From: Mesorhabditis belari
Taxonomy: Eukaryota > Nematoda > Chromadorea > Rhabditida > Rhabditidae
Length of the DNA stretch: 64,000 bases
Assembly (NCBI GenBank): GCA_958450365.1
Contig: CAUEEP010000056.1
Location: 346,308-410,307, forward strand
Direction: 5' to 3'
Made by a program: the position numbers and the translations under genes. This document shows positions 1 to 13,300 of the stretch, one piece after another (the first letter of the stretch is position 1; every line of letters starts with the position of its first letter). A model generated the notes under the pieces. That model ran no database searches and was not told the origin of the DNA. It was given only the letters and a program-made list of their open reading frames with translations.

Positions 1-301
1 TACCACCATTAATTTCGTCTACAAGATTTATCGATTTGTCTACCTTTCATCAAATTCTACTAGATTAACTTCTTTGTTTTGATTTATAGGAAGCTAAGAA
101 GTATTTTGGGGCTGGCGCTGGGTAGTCTAGTCTTTTTTAGGCCTGATCAGACCAAATACATACCTAGATTTAGGCCCAGAAATGGTTAGGCTCAGGTAGG
201 CCAGGAGGCCCAGCCATGCAGGCTCAGCTACTGCCAGGTCCAGACTTATCCAGTCTGCTCAATTTGATTCAAAGCAAGTCCAGCTAATGGTAAGCCTAAG
301 C

Positions 302-764
302 CAGAGCAGCAGAAGTGGCTCCTTGAAGCCTGGCTGGGCGAAAAAATGTTCTCAAAGCTGACTCGAGCAGCGCATTCCCTCGATCTTCCCTGAATATTCT
401 TTTCATTCATTCATTCATTCATTTTCTAATCCCCTCAATCTCCCCATTCGATCTCCTGTTCTTTTTTCAAATTTCTTCATTCTCTTCCCTTTCTTCCTCC
501 ACTAAATGCCATAGATTTCGACAAGGCACGATTTTTTTTGATTAAAAACCTTTTGCTAGACATCTCCTAGCTTTATTATTTTTTACTTTTCATCTAAAAG
601 CCCAGTAAATCTATTTTATTTATTTCTCAAGCTCTTTGAAATATTTGAGCTTAAAATCCCTTTGAGCAATTAAAGCAATCAAAGCAGAGCAGCAGGAGTG
701 GCTCCTTGAAGCCTGGCTGGGCGAAAAAATGTTCTCAAAGCTGATCCGAGCACCGCATTCCCTC
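302..764. repeat. 80-bp direct duplication
   Basis: Bases 302-381 and 685-764 are nearly identical (both contain gtggctccttgaagcctggc and gaaaaaatgttctcaaagct), separated by about 300 bp of unrelated AT-rich DNA. No terminal repeats or coding potential were seen. Confidence 0.85.
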
Positions 765-1490
765 TGAGCAATTAAAGCATCAAAGCATTTTTTTAAAAAC
801 CAATTCAATCAAAATTTATCAAAAAGTCATCTTTTACTTTTGATTTGATTTTTTTTAGTTTTAAAAACTTTTGAAGAGTTTTTTTTGACTTCTTGATGAA
901 CTTTGTCTTTAAACTTTCGATTCAACATTTCAACAACAACAACAACATCTATTTTGAAGCCAAACGATTGTTTCTTGTTTCAATCATTGCCAATCATACC
1001 AATCAAAATTTTTCCCAACCCATAAAATCTCCAAATCTCTAAATCAGCATTTTCACAAAGCTTCTTTTTACATGCACAATTTCTTGAAATGGAGATTCGT
1101 TTTGAGAGCGCCGTTTAGGGGAAAACTGATCGGAATGGGGGGAAAAAAGCGAAAAAATGGCTGGGGGGAATCCGGTTTAGAGATGAGACACAGTTTGTGC
1201 CGTTTCTCCCCCCTTTTTTTCCATCCCATCATCGTTTTCCTGAACGGGCTTCGAAAAGTTTTGCCCGCTTAAGCTTTAAAGGGATGAATTTGAGGCTGAT
1301 ATTGAGCAAAAAAAACACCAGAATATCCGTCAAAGTCTCGCTGAATACTCGGATTTTACGTTCCCGAACTAGAGGAACGAATTGTAAGCCCCTGGATTTT
1401 CTGAATTGTAAGCCCCTGGATTTTCTGAATCGTAAGCCCTGTACCCGTCATCCAATCAAAAACTACCTAGATTATGTGAACATTGAAAAC

Positions 1491-1700
1491 CCGAAACTTG
1501 GGTAATTAAACCGAGAAGCGGAGATTTTCCGCGGTCTCTAGCTGGGGCCGTGTGCCAGATGCCGCTTTTTCGTACGAGCGACATGAAAAGAGCCCTCAAA
1601 ACTTGGGTAATTAAACCGGCGAGGGGGTTTTCGGCGGTCTCTACCCGGGGCCGTGTGCCAGATGCCGCTTTTTCCTACGAGCGACGTGGAGAGAATGCAC
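1491..1700 (-). repeat. SL1-core repeat cluster 1
   Basis: On the minus strand, 1512-1491 is a 22-nt segment starting with the SL1 core GGTTTAATTACCCAAG and ending TTTCGG. It is followed at once by GT (1490-1489) and then gttttcaatgttcac. A second unit has the core at 1617-1595 with a one-base-longer tail. The rest of each unit (gagcgacatgaaaagagccc, gtgtgccagatgccgctttt) recurs in clusters at 11.6-12.3 kb and 16.9-17.7 kb. It is a spliced-leader-derived repeat or a set of SL RNA pseudogenes; which one cannot be told from sequence alone. Confidence 0.7.
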
Positions 1701-1774
1701 AGTGTTTTCTTTGGATTACAGTAAGGATTACGGTATCTTTTTTTAGGGGGACTTACAGTAGTACTTTCGCTTTA

Positions 1775-1821
1775 GCAAAGCATAGCAAAGCATAGCAAAG
1801 CATAGCAAAGCATAGCAAAGC
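1775..1821. repeat. Tandem 10-mer (catagcaaag)
   Basis: About four and a half copies of catagcaaag in a row. Confidence 0.85.
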
Positions 1822-2624
1822 TCTAGCTATTACTTAGCTATTCAGCGGGAAACAGGTTTTTCTTGGGTAAACTTGAGCCGAGCCATTTTTCCTTTCACCT
1901 TTCTCTTTTCTATTTCCTTTCACGGTGCATCAGTGAACTCGAGAAATGAGCAAAAAGAGAAATCCGGGATTGATATCGATAAGTTTTTGAGAAAACGAGC
2001 TGCAAAAAAGTGAAAACCCAGCTTTCACTTGAGATTTTAGACAACTAAAGCCTTTTTTTCTTTGACTTTTTCCGAATACCGTATTTGCTCTGGTACTTTG
2101 TGCTCAAAATGGCTAAACACATCCTATCTGGCGCACGAGTTTCAAAGAATAAGTACGCTAGAAAGCAGGCGTTTACACCCGTGCACAAAGTACATTGTCA
2201 ATTCGTCCAAAGTGTGCTTTGTGCTTTCTAAAAACGCACCCTCCCTGGCGCCCAGGATTCTCCAGCTTTTTTTGCCAGAAAGAAGCCAAGAAAATGAGGA
2301 TTTCAGTGCGCCAGAAAGGGTTGATTTAGAGGTTTTTGAGCACAAAGTACGCACAAGTTTAGATATTCGATTTTTGCGAGCAATTTTGATATCTCTTTGC
2401 CTTGAGAAAGTGAGGACCACTTCAAATTGACCTTCGCCTTTTTTTTGGAACAAAGAAACCCCCGTTCCTTGTGTCATTTCGTTGAGTCAAGTGTGCCAGT
2501 TTCCTTCACAATTTCCCCTAAACATTCCAATAATAGCAGGGGAATTTTTGGATCAACTTTTGCTCGGATTTAAGTTTAATTGAATTGTTGGGAGTGGGAC
2601 AAATGCGAGCTTTTTTTTTGCGAA

Positions 2625-2815
2625 CTTGGACATTCGCGCATCTGGATATTTGCGAACCTTGACATTTGTGAACCTTGACATTTGCGAACCTTGACATTCG
2701 CGCATCTGGACATTCGCGCACCTTGACATTTGTGAACCTTGACATTTGTGAACCTGGACATTCGCGCATCTGGACATTCGCGCATCTGGACATTCGCGCA
2801 CCTTGACATTTGCGA
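2625..2815. repeat. Degenerate minisatellite (ttgcgaaccttgacatt type)
   Basis: About eleven imperfect copies of a 17-18-base unit that alternates gcgcatctggacattc and gcgaaccttgacattt. All three frames stay open across it, so the overlapping reading frames are repeat artefacts. The unit resembles the gcgcacctggacatttg motif of the dispersed element at 3574, 55495, 59910 and 61363, which suggests the array grew from one end of that element. Confidence 0.8.
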
Positions 2816-3308
2816 ACCGTTTTTTCGCTGGTGAAGGAATAATCGTATTTCCTTTTTACTTAGGAAAGGCCGTAGAGCTTCAAAAATATTCTTGTGAGGG
2901 ATTTGACTGCCCTGTGATTCTTTCTTGAGGTATCCATTTATCTTTTGGGTGTGTTTTGAGTGGTGTCCCGGGTAATTATTGTGATTTTGTCTTGTCGCTA
3001 TTCAACTGAATAAAGCATATATATAATCGTATGCGTAGATTCCGTTTTTCGACAAATCAGACAAATCAGACCTCGGTGACACGTCAAATTTGGGCTAAAA
3101 CAAATAATTTGGGCAAAAACTACGCAACTAAACGCTTTTCCGTAGGATTACGAGCCTTATATACGACTTTTTTGAAAAGACTTTCAGCTGTTTAATTAAT
3201 TTAGAGGGAAATTAGAGGCAAATGTGAAGATATTCAATTTATTCGACGTGTAAAGAGGTTTCCTCGTAGTTACTCGTATCAAAAACGTCGACTAATTAAA
3301 TAGAAATT

Positions 3309-3460
3309 ACTAATAATAATAATAATAATACTTTATTCAAACGATAAAGTGAAAGAAATCATAGAGAAATGCACAGTGATACTTAATCATACAATACATA
3401 CTGAAATCAATAAGCCAATTACTTACGGCAAAGAGCCACTAGATCTAAAGCATATAAAAA
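3309..3460 (-). mobile_element. Truncated LINE 3' end
   Basis: Bases 3309-3460 (a taa-repeat tail, then the 3' untranslated part of a non-LTR retrotransposon read on the minus strand) match 3782-3922 and 60112-60250 almost base for base. The copy stops just inside the coding end, which is typical of 5'-truncated insertions. Confidence 0.75.
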
Positions 3461-3781
3461 CATTTTAGATAATATTTTAGAATTTCCACTGGCCACTTGG
3501 AAAGTTGCCAACCGGTAATGGAAATGCTTTGCGTGAAAGGTATCATCATTTTCTTCTCTTTTCTTCTCATTTAGAGGGTGGGACAAATGCTACCTTTTTT
3601 TTGCGCACCGGGACATTTGCGCACCTTTTTTTGCTGGAAAAGGCCTTAGGCAAGGCCGTAGAGCTTCGAAAATATTTCCATAGAAGGGAGTCGTATGCGT
3701 AGATTCCGAATTTCGACAAATCAGACCTCGCTGACACGTCAAATTTGGGCTAAAAGGCAAAAACTGCGGAAAAGCGTTAAT

Positions 3782-4115
3782 ATAATAAATAATAATACTT
3801 TATTCAAACGATAAAGTGAAAGAAATCATAGAGAAATGCACAGTGATACTTAATCATACAATACATACTGAAATCAATAAGCCAATTACTTACGGCAAAG
3901 AGCCACTAGATCTAAAGCATCGATACGTTTCTTGAATATGAAAAGCGACTGAATTTCTCGTATGTCGTTTGGGAGCAAGTTCCATAATCTAGCGGCTCTA
4001 ACGGGAAATGAATTTGATAAAGAGGCATTGGAAGCAAAGGGAATTTGCAAAAGGAATGAGCCACTAACTCAAATTTTACTCGAGTATTTACATTCCTTAA
4101 GCCCAGGAAACACAC
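3782..4115 (-). pseudogene. LINE fragment: C-terminus of reverse transcriptase
   Basis: On the minus strand, the frame ending at the TAA at 3888-3886 reads FPVRAARLWNLLPNDIREIQ followed by SLFIFKKRIDALDL. This is the conserved tail after the reverse transcriptase domain of many non-LTR retrotransposons (Jockey/CR1/RTE-like clades). Upstream, NTRVKFELVAHSF is in another frame, so the copy is frameshifted. A short 3' UTR and a taa-type tail follow. The fragment is 5'-truncated, and a closely similar but longer copy lies at 60112-60850 in the same orientation. Confidence 0.8.
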
Positions 4116-4138
4116 TTTATTGTTTTTAGATTGTTTTA

Positions 4139-4245
4139 TATTGTTTTTTGATTGTTTTTGATTGTTTTTGATTGTTTTTGATTGTTTTTGATTGTTTTTG
4201 ATTGTTTTATATTGTTTTATATTGTTTTTATATTGTTTTTTCTCG
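4139..4245. repeat. Tandem 10-mer (attgtttttg)
   Basis: About ten copies of attgtttttg or attgttttat lie directly upstream of the first gene's start. Confidence 0.85.
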
Positions 4246-4317
4246 ATATACTTTTAAATATTCTTTTTTTCCCTTTTTGCCAATTTCAATTCTACATTTA
4301 ATCAAATTCAGGTAGTG

Positions 4318-7300
4318 ATGCCCAGACGAAGACCTTTATCGACGAGAAATCTCCTCTTTTTCGTCGTTTTCTTATTTTCAGTGAAAGCCGCTGAAACGAA
4401 TAATGCTGCCGATGAACTCACACAAATGAGTGAGTTCAGAGAAAAGAATTGCCGAAGTTGTAGAATGACTTTGCTCTTGCTTTACTCACACAAACGAGTG
4501 AGTACAGAGAATGATTCTACAACTTCAGCAAAGAATTGCTGGAGTTGTGGAATGATTTTGCTCTTTCTTTACTCACACAAATGAGTGAGTTCAGAGAAAA
4601 GAATTGCTGAAATTGTAGAATGATCTGTTGCTCGAATGATCGAGTTTACTCTTTCTTCACCTTTTTCACTCATTTTCCCTTCAATTTCCCTCTTTTCAAT
4701 TGCAATTTTGCGATGAATTACCGAAATTGAAATGAAATAGAAGCTTTTAAAAAGAATAAATCTGTAAAAAAATGATAAAACCTGTAAAAAACAATCAAAT
4801 CTTCTCTTTCAGAAAGCCTCGATCAACCACCGCTCAGCTCAGCCGTTGATGTTGAGAAGAGGTAAAGAAAAGACTTTTTAAACTCAAAGATAACAATACT
4901 ATTACAACAGGAATGACACGAGCTTGAAGTTTAGAATCGCTTCGTGTCCGAGTGCATTTTATAGAGTCGGCTATGCTGATTTTGAATCTATAAAAATTAG
5001 CTTCAAAGATCCACGCAATCGCAAGAAATCTAACCTAGAAAATCCCTTAAATTTCCCTCTAGCACTCTTCATAAGGCCGCCACAAAGAGTCGACTCAATT
5101 GCGTCTGTGGTCTAGTGGTTAGTGTGCCGGCCTAGAAGGCGAATCAGGATCCTTGGCCTAGGTTCGAGTCCACCCGTCGACAACTCTTTTTGCTTTCTTT
5201 TTCTGATGTCTTTGCATTAAATATTCATTTTTTTCAGCAGGCTTTTAGAGCTTCTAAAAAAGAAAACTAACCATAAAACTAGCCGATTAACTAGCCGATT
5301 AACTAGCCGATACTTCTACGATTCTAAACTTCGATCTGGTGGCTTTCCCTTGTAAGATATCAAGGGGCTTTCCATTGTAAGACATCAAGGGGCTCAAAAA
5401 TGAAGACCATGCCTGTAAATGAGGGAAAGTCATTAAACCGGAACTCATTCAGAACTCTTCATCACTTTTGAATAAGCCAGATTAGACCAGGACTTGCTAT
5501 GCTTTGCTAGGATTTTTTTTTTGAGGCTAAACTAGCTAGCTTTTATTTTTAAAAGTTTTTAAAAGCTTTTAAAGCCATTGACGACTCGATTTTCTAGAGC
5601 CATTGACGCGGCGGCTGATCAAAACTCGGACGGGAAATTCCAGCTTTGTAAGTGGAAAATCGATAAAATCGATAATCGATCTTCTATCTAATCAATTCTA
5701 GACATGGGAACGATTGATGGAGTGAGGCGAATGCTGTTCAATGAGGTCGACGGAGGAGAACAAGTTGTGCCAAGTGAGGGGCAAAAGTCTAGCTTAAAGT
5801 ATTGGGTTGATGCATAATTATCCGGACTTCTTTTATAAATGATTTTATTTAACAAAAAATAACATAAATAGTTAGAAAAATATGTTTAATTGATTATTCT
5901 GGAGCATATTCACCGCCTACATCAATAACTGATTGCCATTTGCTTGGAAGACGATCGATTCCACGAGCGAAGAATAAACGATCTTTGGAGGCAATCCACG
6001 CTTTAACATCGTCTATCAAGTCATCCAAATCGTTGTAGATCTTATTTGTTTGCCAATTTTTGAGCGATCGATTGACGTGGTAGTCCGTTGGGGCTTCTCC
6101 AGTTCTTTGAGATCGCGAAACGACTCTGCGGCAGACCATCCCTTTTCGAAGTGGTAGAGCATGATATGGCGAAGATGGATATGATTGTCGACACGCATTT
6201 TGTTCACTAAAGAATAACGAATATTTAAAAAAAAGAAATAGACAAAAAGCTTTCAAAACAAAAAAGATACAAGCACGCAAAAAGAAGTCCGGATAATTAT
6301 GCATCAACCCAATAGTTTGAATTTTTTTTTTTTAGAATTTTAATTTAATTTTTTTCCAGCTTACAATGTCAATACAATTTTGACAGATTCACTTGAAAAG
6401 ATAAGAAATTCAATAATTCAAATTCAATAATTCAAATTCAATTCAAAAAAATAAAAACACTTTAAAGAAACACTTTTATTTAGAAGAAGAAAAACTTAGG
6501 TTATTCGATGAATTTGTTATTTTTGAAAAGGAAAAGAAACGAAAAGAAACGAAAGAAACGAAAGAAACGAAAAGGAAACTTTTTAGACATTTTACAAGTC
6601 ATTAAGATTATTGTACAGCATTGTAGACTACAATAGTCGATGTAGATTTTGATATTGTTATTTTTGAAAGGAAAAGAAAGGAAAAGAAAGGAAAAGAAGC
6701 GAAAAGAAAGAAAAAAGGAAACTTTCTGGACATTTTACAAGTACTAGGTTGGTGCAAATGAAATTTCGTTTTTTTTACAAACATTAAAGTCATCCAAAAT
6801 TTTTTTTGATAACAATTTATTTAAAACAATAAGCACCATTATTATCTATGACATCCCTCTAGCGTTGCTACAGATTGCGGATCCCCTTCTCAAAGAACGC
6901 TTGATTCTGTGATGCAAAGTAGTTGGTCACCCAATTTTCGACTTCTTTTGCATTCTTAAACTGGCAATTCTCAAGGGAATGTTGCATCGATCTGAAAAGG
7001 TGAAAATCGGAGGGTGCTAAGTCTGGACTATACGGCGCATGTGGTTAAGACCTTCCATCCTAGCTTCTCTAGTTCCTTACAAGAGGTTTTTGCCGTGTGA
7101 GCTGGAGCATTATCACGGAGAAAGTTGATAGTTGAGGGATTTAGGCCTTTTTCACGCAAAATTTCGTCAACCTTCTTGAGTTGTTGAATAAAATAAGATG
7201 AATCGACTGTTTTTCCGGGCTCTAATAATTCAAAATGAACAAGTCCATTGATATTCCACCAGCAAGACAACATCACTTTGCGCCCATGATAATCCGGCTT

Positions 7301-10300
7301 TGGAGTTGGAATTGGCGCTTGACCTTTGCTCAGCCATTGTCTTTTTCGAGAAGTATTATCAAAGTGAATCCACTTCTCATCCATCGTCAAGATATTCTCA
7401 AAAAAAATGGCTTCTTTTCGACTTCTGGAGCAAGATATGGCTGATCGAAACGCGTGCTCCCAGATTCTCAACACTCAATTGATGTGGAACCCATTGTCCA
7501 TTACGATTTGTCTTTCCAATTATTTCCAAATGGCGTACAATTGTTGAATTGGAGATGTTTGGCAAGTTCTCGTGTTGTTTGCATTGGATCAGCTTCAATT
7601 AATTGTTCCAATTCATTGTTGTCGATGGCTGTGGCACGAGACGATTCGTCTTCAAGGGATTCATGCGATTCGTCTTCAAGGGATTCATTACCATCTCGGA
7701 ATTGGGCAAACCAGAGCTGGCATGATCTTTCGGTGATAACCTATTCTCCAAAGGCGGAACAGAGATCACGATGTGAATCAGCAGCGTTTTTGCCCATTTT
7801 GAAGTCATAGAGAAGACACGTGCGCAGAACATACTTTTGATCCACCATGATCTAAAGCAAAAATCAATTAAAAAGTGAAAGCTCTGACTTTGAAAAAATG
7901 CGAAAATAAAGTAAATATCCAAGAGTACAAATGCACAAAAGAACATCAAATAAGCTCTTCAGATTAAAAAAATAAGAACATTTTATATCGACCGAAATTT
8001 CTTTTGCACCAACCTAATAATTAGTGAGATTACAGCATTGTAGACGGTGGTAGTCGATGTAGATTTCGATATTAGATATGTTAAATTTCTCTAGATCGAT
8101 TAGAGAACGAGTTTTATCATTGTTTTATGATTTTTTTTGATTGGCAAAGTTTCCAGCCGAAGTTGGCGGTCGAGGTCGAGAGATCGATCAATTCGGCGCC
8201 TATGACGATAACACAATTGTTGATCCGAATCAAGGTGAGTTAAAGAAATAAATAAAGAAAGAAATCAAGAAGGAAGTAAAGAAGGAAGTAAAGAAAGAAA
8301 GAAATAAAGAAATAAATAAAGAAATAAATCAAGAAGGAAATCAAGAAGGAAATCAAGAAATAAATAAATAAAGAAGGAAGTAAAGAAGGAAATAAAGAAA
8401 TAAATAAATAAAGAAAGAAATAAAGAAAGAAGGAAATAAAGAAGGAAATAACGAAATAAATCAATAAATAAACCAAGAAATAAATCAAAAATCTAAAATA
8501 AGCTCAGAGAAATCAAATTCTCTACTTTTTACCTAAAATTTCCATTTTAAAAGCTTCAAAACAAGCTTCCAGTAATCGATTGAATGTAAATTTTAATGGC
8601 GCTAATTTCCCGGGCATTTCAGGCATTTCAGGCATTTCAGCCATTTCAGCCATTTCAGCCATTTCAGCCATTTCAGCCATTTCAGCCATTTCAGCCATTT
8701 CAGTCCCAACGTCAACAGTTGTGAAACGGAAAAATGCGATCTCTTGATCGATTTCACAATGTTTTCTTTGATTTCATTCGATAGACAATCAAGACAATCA
8801 AATTTTGCATTATTTGATTAAAATCAGAAGCTCAAAAAAAAGCTTATTTCCCTTGCACACCTATTGACGTTTACAAGGGAAATTCCTTAGATTTGGTATC
8901 GAATTTCAACTCTAAATTCTTTATCCTTTCAACTAAACATTTAGCCTTTAGCGCTTTAGAAAATAGGAAAAGAAAACAAACTATTTGTTATGTTTACCAA
9001 TGAATACTAACCTTTAAAACTACAGTAACTCAATAAATACAGTAATCTACAGACTATTGTAGTCTATAAGATCAATCTAGAGCAATCTACAGACTGCTAT
9101 AGTCTTTAACATCAATCCACAGACTATTGTGGTCTTTAACATCAATCTACAGTAACGACAACCACCCACAGAACTCCCGCATAGCAATTAGGAACCTTTA
9201 AAACTACAGTAACTCAATAAATACAGTAACTACAGACTGCTGTAGTCTATAAGATCAATCTACAGTAATCTACAGACTACTATAGTCTATAACATCAATC
9301 CACAGCAATCTAAAGACTCGTTCGGCTTTTAAAAATGAAAAAAAAGCTGAGTAAAGATTACAATTGTTTGTTTTTTGTTTTTGTATTGTTTATTTGATTT
9401 CTTGATTACTGTTGTAATGGAGTAATAATTTTAGAAAAGGGTATTTTCATCCCGCGTCCCTATCGACCGAAAGATGAGCGCATTGAGGAAGCGAAAACGA
9501 CAACCACAACCACAACCACACAAGCGCCCACGACAAGAAGGTAAAGAAAAAATTTGAATATTTAAACTACAGTCCCAAATGAACACAGTAAACTACAGCA
9601 CCTAATGAATACTGTAGTTTGTAGTAGCTATCAATATCATCATCAATACAGTAAGCTAATGTACGGCTATCCACAGGCCATTCACTGACCATTCACTGGC
9701 CATTCACTGGCCTGCTGTAGTCTTTCTAGACAGCTGTAGAAATCCTGCTGTAGAAAAGACTTTCTAGACAGCCAACGATCAGTTTTTATTTCAAAAATCT
9801 CAAAACTCACCGTGTGAATCACCATTTTCTTTGTGTTCTTCAAATCTTTATACATTGATTAATCGAATTTCTACTAAGTTACCTAATTTCTCGATTTCTC
9901 GATTTCTCCATTTATCCATTTCTCGATTTCTCCATATCGTTTTCTATACCATAGACGAATTCTCACAACCACTCGCCGACCGACTTTTCAACGAATCTCT
10001 GAACGAACTCGTCGACCACCTTTCCGACCGTTGCCACCGTTTGTTTTGCCACCGTTTTGCACCCTTTAGTCTCATTTTACTAATAAAAGTAACATTGACA
10101 TCAATGCCTGGCTTCTGTTTTCAATGCCTGGCATCAATTTTGGTGTCCGTTTCCTAAAAAAGTGATCCTTGAAAAGCTGACCGTAAGTCGAAGCTTAGCT
10201 TCCGGGGTATGGTAACTTTTTTCACCTTTTAAGAAGCGGCTTCGATCTATGTAAATGCCTCACTGCCTGGCTTTCAACTGCTCTAGATTTTTCCAAATTC

Positions 10301-13300
10301 ATCTATTTCCAGACCAACCCTCCCACCAGCTCCTGTTCAACAGCCAGCTCCCTTCCGACCAGCTCAACCCCTACCACAATCTCCATCAAGACCACCGTTT
10401 TCACAGGTACAATATTGAATAAGTGACAGGACTAGTTATAAGAAATTCTAGTCTAGATTTAAAGTTAAAGCTACTGTAAGCTACTATAAGCCTACAGCAA
10501 GCTACAGCACGCTACTGTAGGCTACTGTAAGCTACTGTAGGCTACTGTAAGCTACTATACGCCTACAGCAAGCTACAGCACGCTACTGTAAGCTACTGTA
10601 AGCTACTACAAGCCACTGTAAGCTACTGTAAGCTACTGTAGGCTACTGTAAGCTACAGCAAGCTACTACAACCCACTGTAAGCTACAGCAAGCTACTACA
10701 ACCCACTGTAAGCTACAGCAAGCTACTACAACCCACTGTAAGCTACAGCAAGCTACTACAACCCACTGTAAGCTACTACAACCCACTGTAAGCTACTGTA
10801 AGCTACTGTAAGCCACTGTAGGCTACTGTAAGCCACTATAAGCCACTGTAAGCCACTATAAGCCACTGTAAGCCACTATAAGCCACTGTAAGCCTACATC
10901 ATCCTAAACAAAAAAGGTTAGCTAGCCTACGAAACTTTTCTCTGAACTCTGAACTAAAGTTATAGATATACTGTAGGCCGTATGTGAAAAGTTGAACCTT
11001 TTTCAGTTGCCCGGCCGTCTCCCACCACCACCCCAGACACGGTTCGTTTAAAGATATCAAAATATATGAATAGTATTGTATCGTACTCGTGATTCAAGCT
11101 TCAAGAAATATTGTTTTTTTTTCTCTAGCCGACCCCCAATCATCCCCGTTCATCAAACGGCCAGCCGCCCATCGCAATCCATTCAACCTTTCCCACCACA
11201 GCCACAGGTATGAATAAAATCCCTACTATATAAAAATAATCTCTATCCGTCTGTGCGCACACTACGCGCGTCCCCTTTAAGTACTTAAAAAACGCTGAAA
11301 CACATGTTCAATGAAATTTCATGTAAGTGTGGTTTTGTGTTTACAAAAATCAAAGTAGGTGGTCACTGGCGGGGGTTGAAACCGGGTCGTTCAATCGTTT
11401 TCAATTTTGGTGACCGTTTCCTAAAAAGTGATCCTTGAAACTGACCGTAAGTCGGAGCCTAGCTGGTCGTGTGCGCGTGGCGTGAATGCAATTTGCATTT
11501 TACGCTGAGATTTGCATGGAGGGATTTTTCACCGCAGGCAATTCGTCTCTGGCAATCATTTTTATGATTTCAGAAGCTGTTCTGCTAGTAATAATAATAA
11601 AAAAAAGGAGCCATTTTTTAAGATATAAAAAAGCACCCAAAACTTGGGTAATTAAACCGGGAAGCGGTGGTTTTCCGCGGTCTCTAGCTGGCGCAGTGTG
11701 CCAGGCGCTACTTTTCCGACGAGAGACATGAAAAGAACGCCCAGGCTTGGGTAATTAAACCGGGGAGGGAGGTTTTCCATGGTGTTTACCCAGGGCAGTG
11801 TGCTAGACGCTGCTTTTTCCGACGAGAGACATGAAAGGAACGCACAAATCCGTTTTGTCCCTATCTACAGTAGAGGAACGAATTGTAAGCCCTGTATCCG
11901 TCATCCAATAAAAAACTACCGAAATTAAGTGAACATTGAAAACCCGAAACTTGGGTAATTAAACCGGGAAGCGGGGGTTTTCCGGGGTCTCTAGCTGGGG
12001 CAGTGTGCCAGACGGTGCTTTTTCCGACGAGAGACATGAAAGGAACGCACAAATCCGTTTTGTCCCTATCTACAGTAGAGGAACGAATTGTAAGCCCTGT
12101 ATCCGTCATCCAATAAAAAACTACCGAAATTAAGTGAACATTGAAAACCCGAAACTTGGGTAATTAAACCGGCAAGCGGGGATTTTCGGCGGTCTCTACC
12201 TGGGGCCGTGTGCCAGATGCCGCTTTTTCGTACGAGCGACATGAAAAGAGCCCTCAAAACTTGGGTAATTAAACCGGCGAGCGGGGGGTTTTCGGCGGTC
12301 TCTACCCGGGGCCGTGTGCCAGATGCCGCTTTTTCCTAGGAGCAACATGAAAAGAACGCACAGAGCCGATATTTTTGGCTTTTTTTGACTATATAAAAGT
12401 TTAGTTATCTACAGTAAACTTTCAGCTGATCATATCTAAATTTATTTCTATACTTTCTACTGTACATTAGACATGTTTTTTTTTTCAATTTACAGCCAGC
12501 TTTCCGCCCAGTTCAACAGCAAACTTTCCAACCGCAACCAACCTTCCAGCAGGCTCGTTTTTTTAGATCCAGATAATTTATTGTATTTTGTTTCTATAGA
12601 TTTATAGATTTATAGATTTATTATCTAATATCTTGATTTTTGCGATAATTTCACCAAATTTTAGCCCTTCCGACAGCCCTTCCAGAGCTTCCAAACGCCA
12701 CGAGTTTGTTTTTGAGTTTAGCTAAAATCGGGGAACTGATCGCTTACCGTATCTCTTTTCCCCAATTTCATCTATTTCATCTATTTCATCTATTTCATCT
12801 ATTGAAATTGAAGCTGAGATTGAAAAATTTTCTCTATTCTATTTCATCCTCTATCTACAGTGAGCAAAAATCGATGTTTTTATGAGTTTTTCTTCGAGCT
12901 CTTCCTCTCTTCATTAAAGACTTTTTTTCTAGTCTTTTCTAGTCATTCTAGTCTAGTTTAGGCTATGTTTCTCTAATTGTTTTCTTTCTTTTTCGTGAAT
13001 CAATACGCTTTTCAGCCGGCTCCACCCAGCACACCAACTCCTCGTCCACCCTTCAACGGACCCGATCCAAATCGAATGCGAACCGGGGGTAAGCTTCAAA
13101 AAGACAAAGAGAAGACAAGATTTAAAGACAAGTTTAAAAAGATTATCTAAGGCTTGGGAAATCTTATACTAGAGCTTAGGATTAGTTTAGGATTAGCTTA
13201 GAAGCAGCTTAGAATAGCTTAGAATAGCCTAGAATAAGCGACTTATTTAAACTAGATCAATTGAAACCGTAGCTAGATTCGACCATAGCTATTCTGACAT

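Larger units (their letters stand above)
1..4317. other. Gene-free left flank rich in repeats
   Basis: I see no convincing exon here. The open frames present are short, lack splice context and often lie in repeats. The stretch holds an 80-bp direct duplication (302-381 and 685-764), SL1-core repeats (1491-1700), a small tandem array (1775-1821), a degenerate minisatellite (2625-2815), pieces of a dispersed element containing rgacaaatcagacctcg-type sequence (about 3040-3140 and 3574-3775), and two LINE 3' ends. Confidence 0.6.

Noticed and set aside
1072..1505. Two overlapping plus-strand open frames
   Set aside because: No family signal, no splice context, and the second runs into the SL1-core repeat.
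2062..2477. Overlapping ~110-120-codon frames on both strands
   Set aside because: Contains dispersed cttctggcgcac-type repeat sequence also seen near 16200 and 53760; no protein motif.
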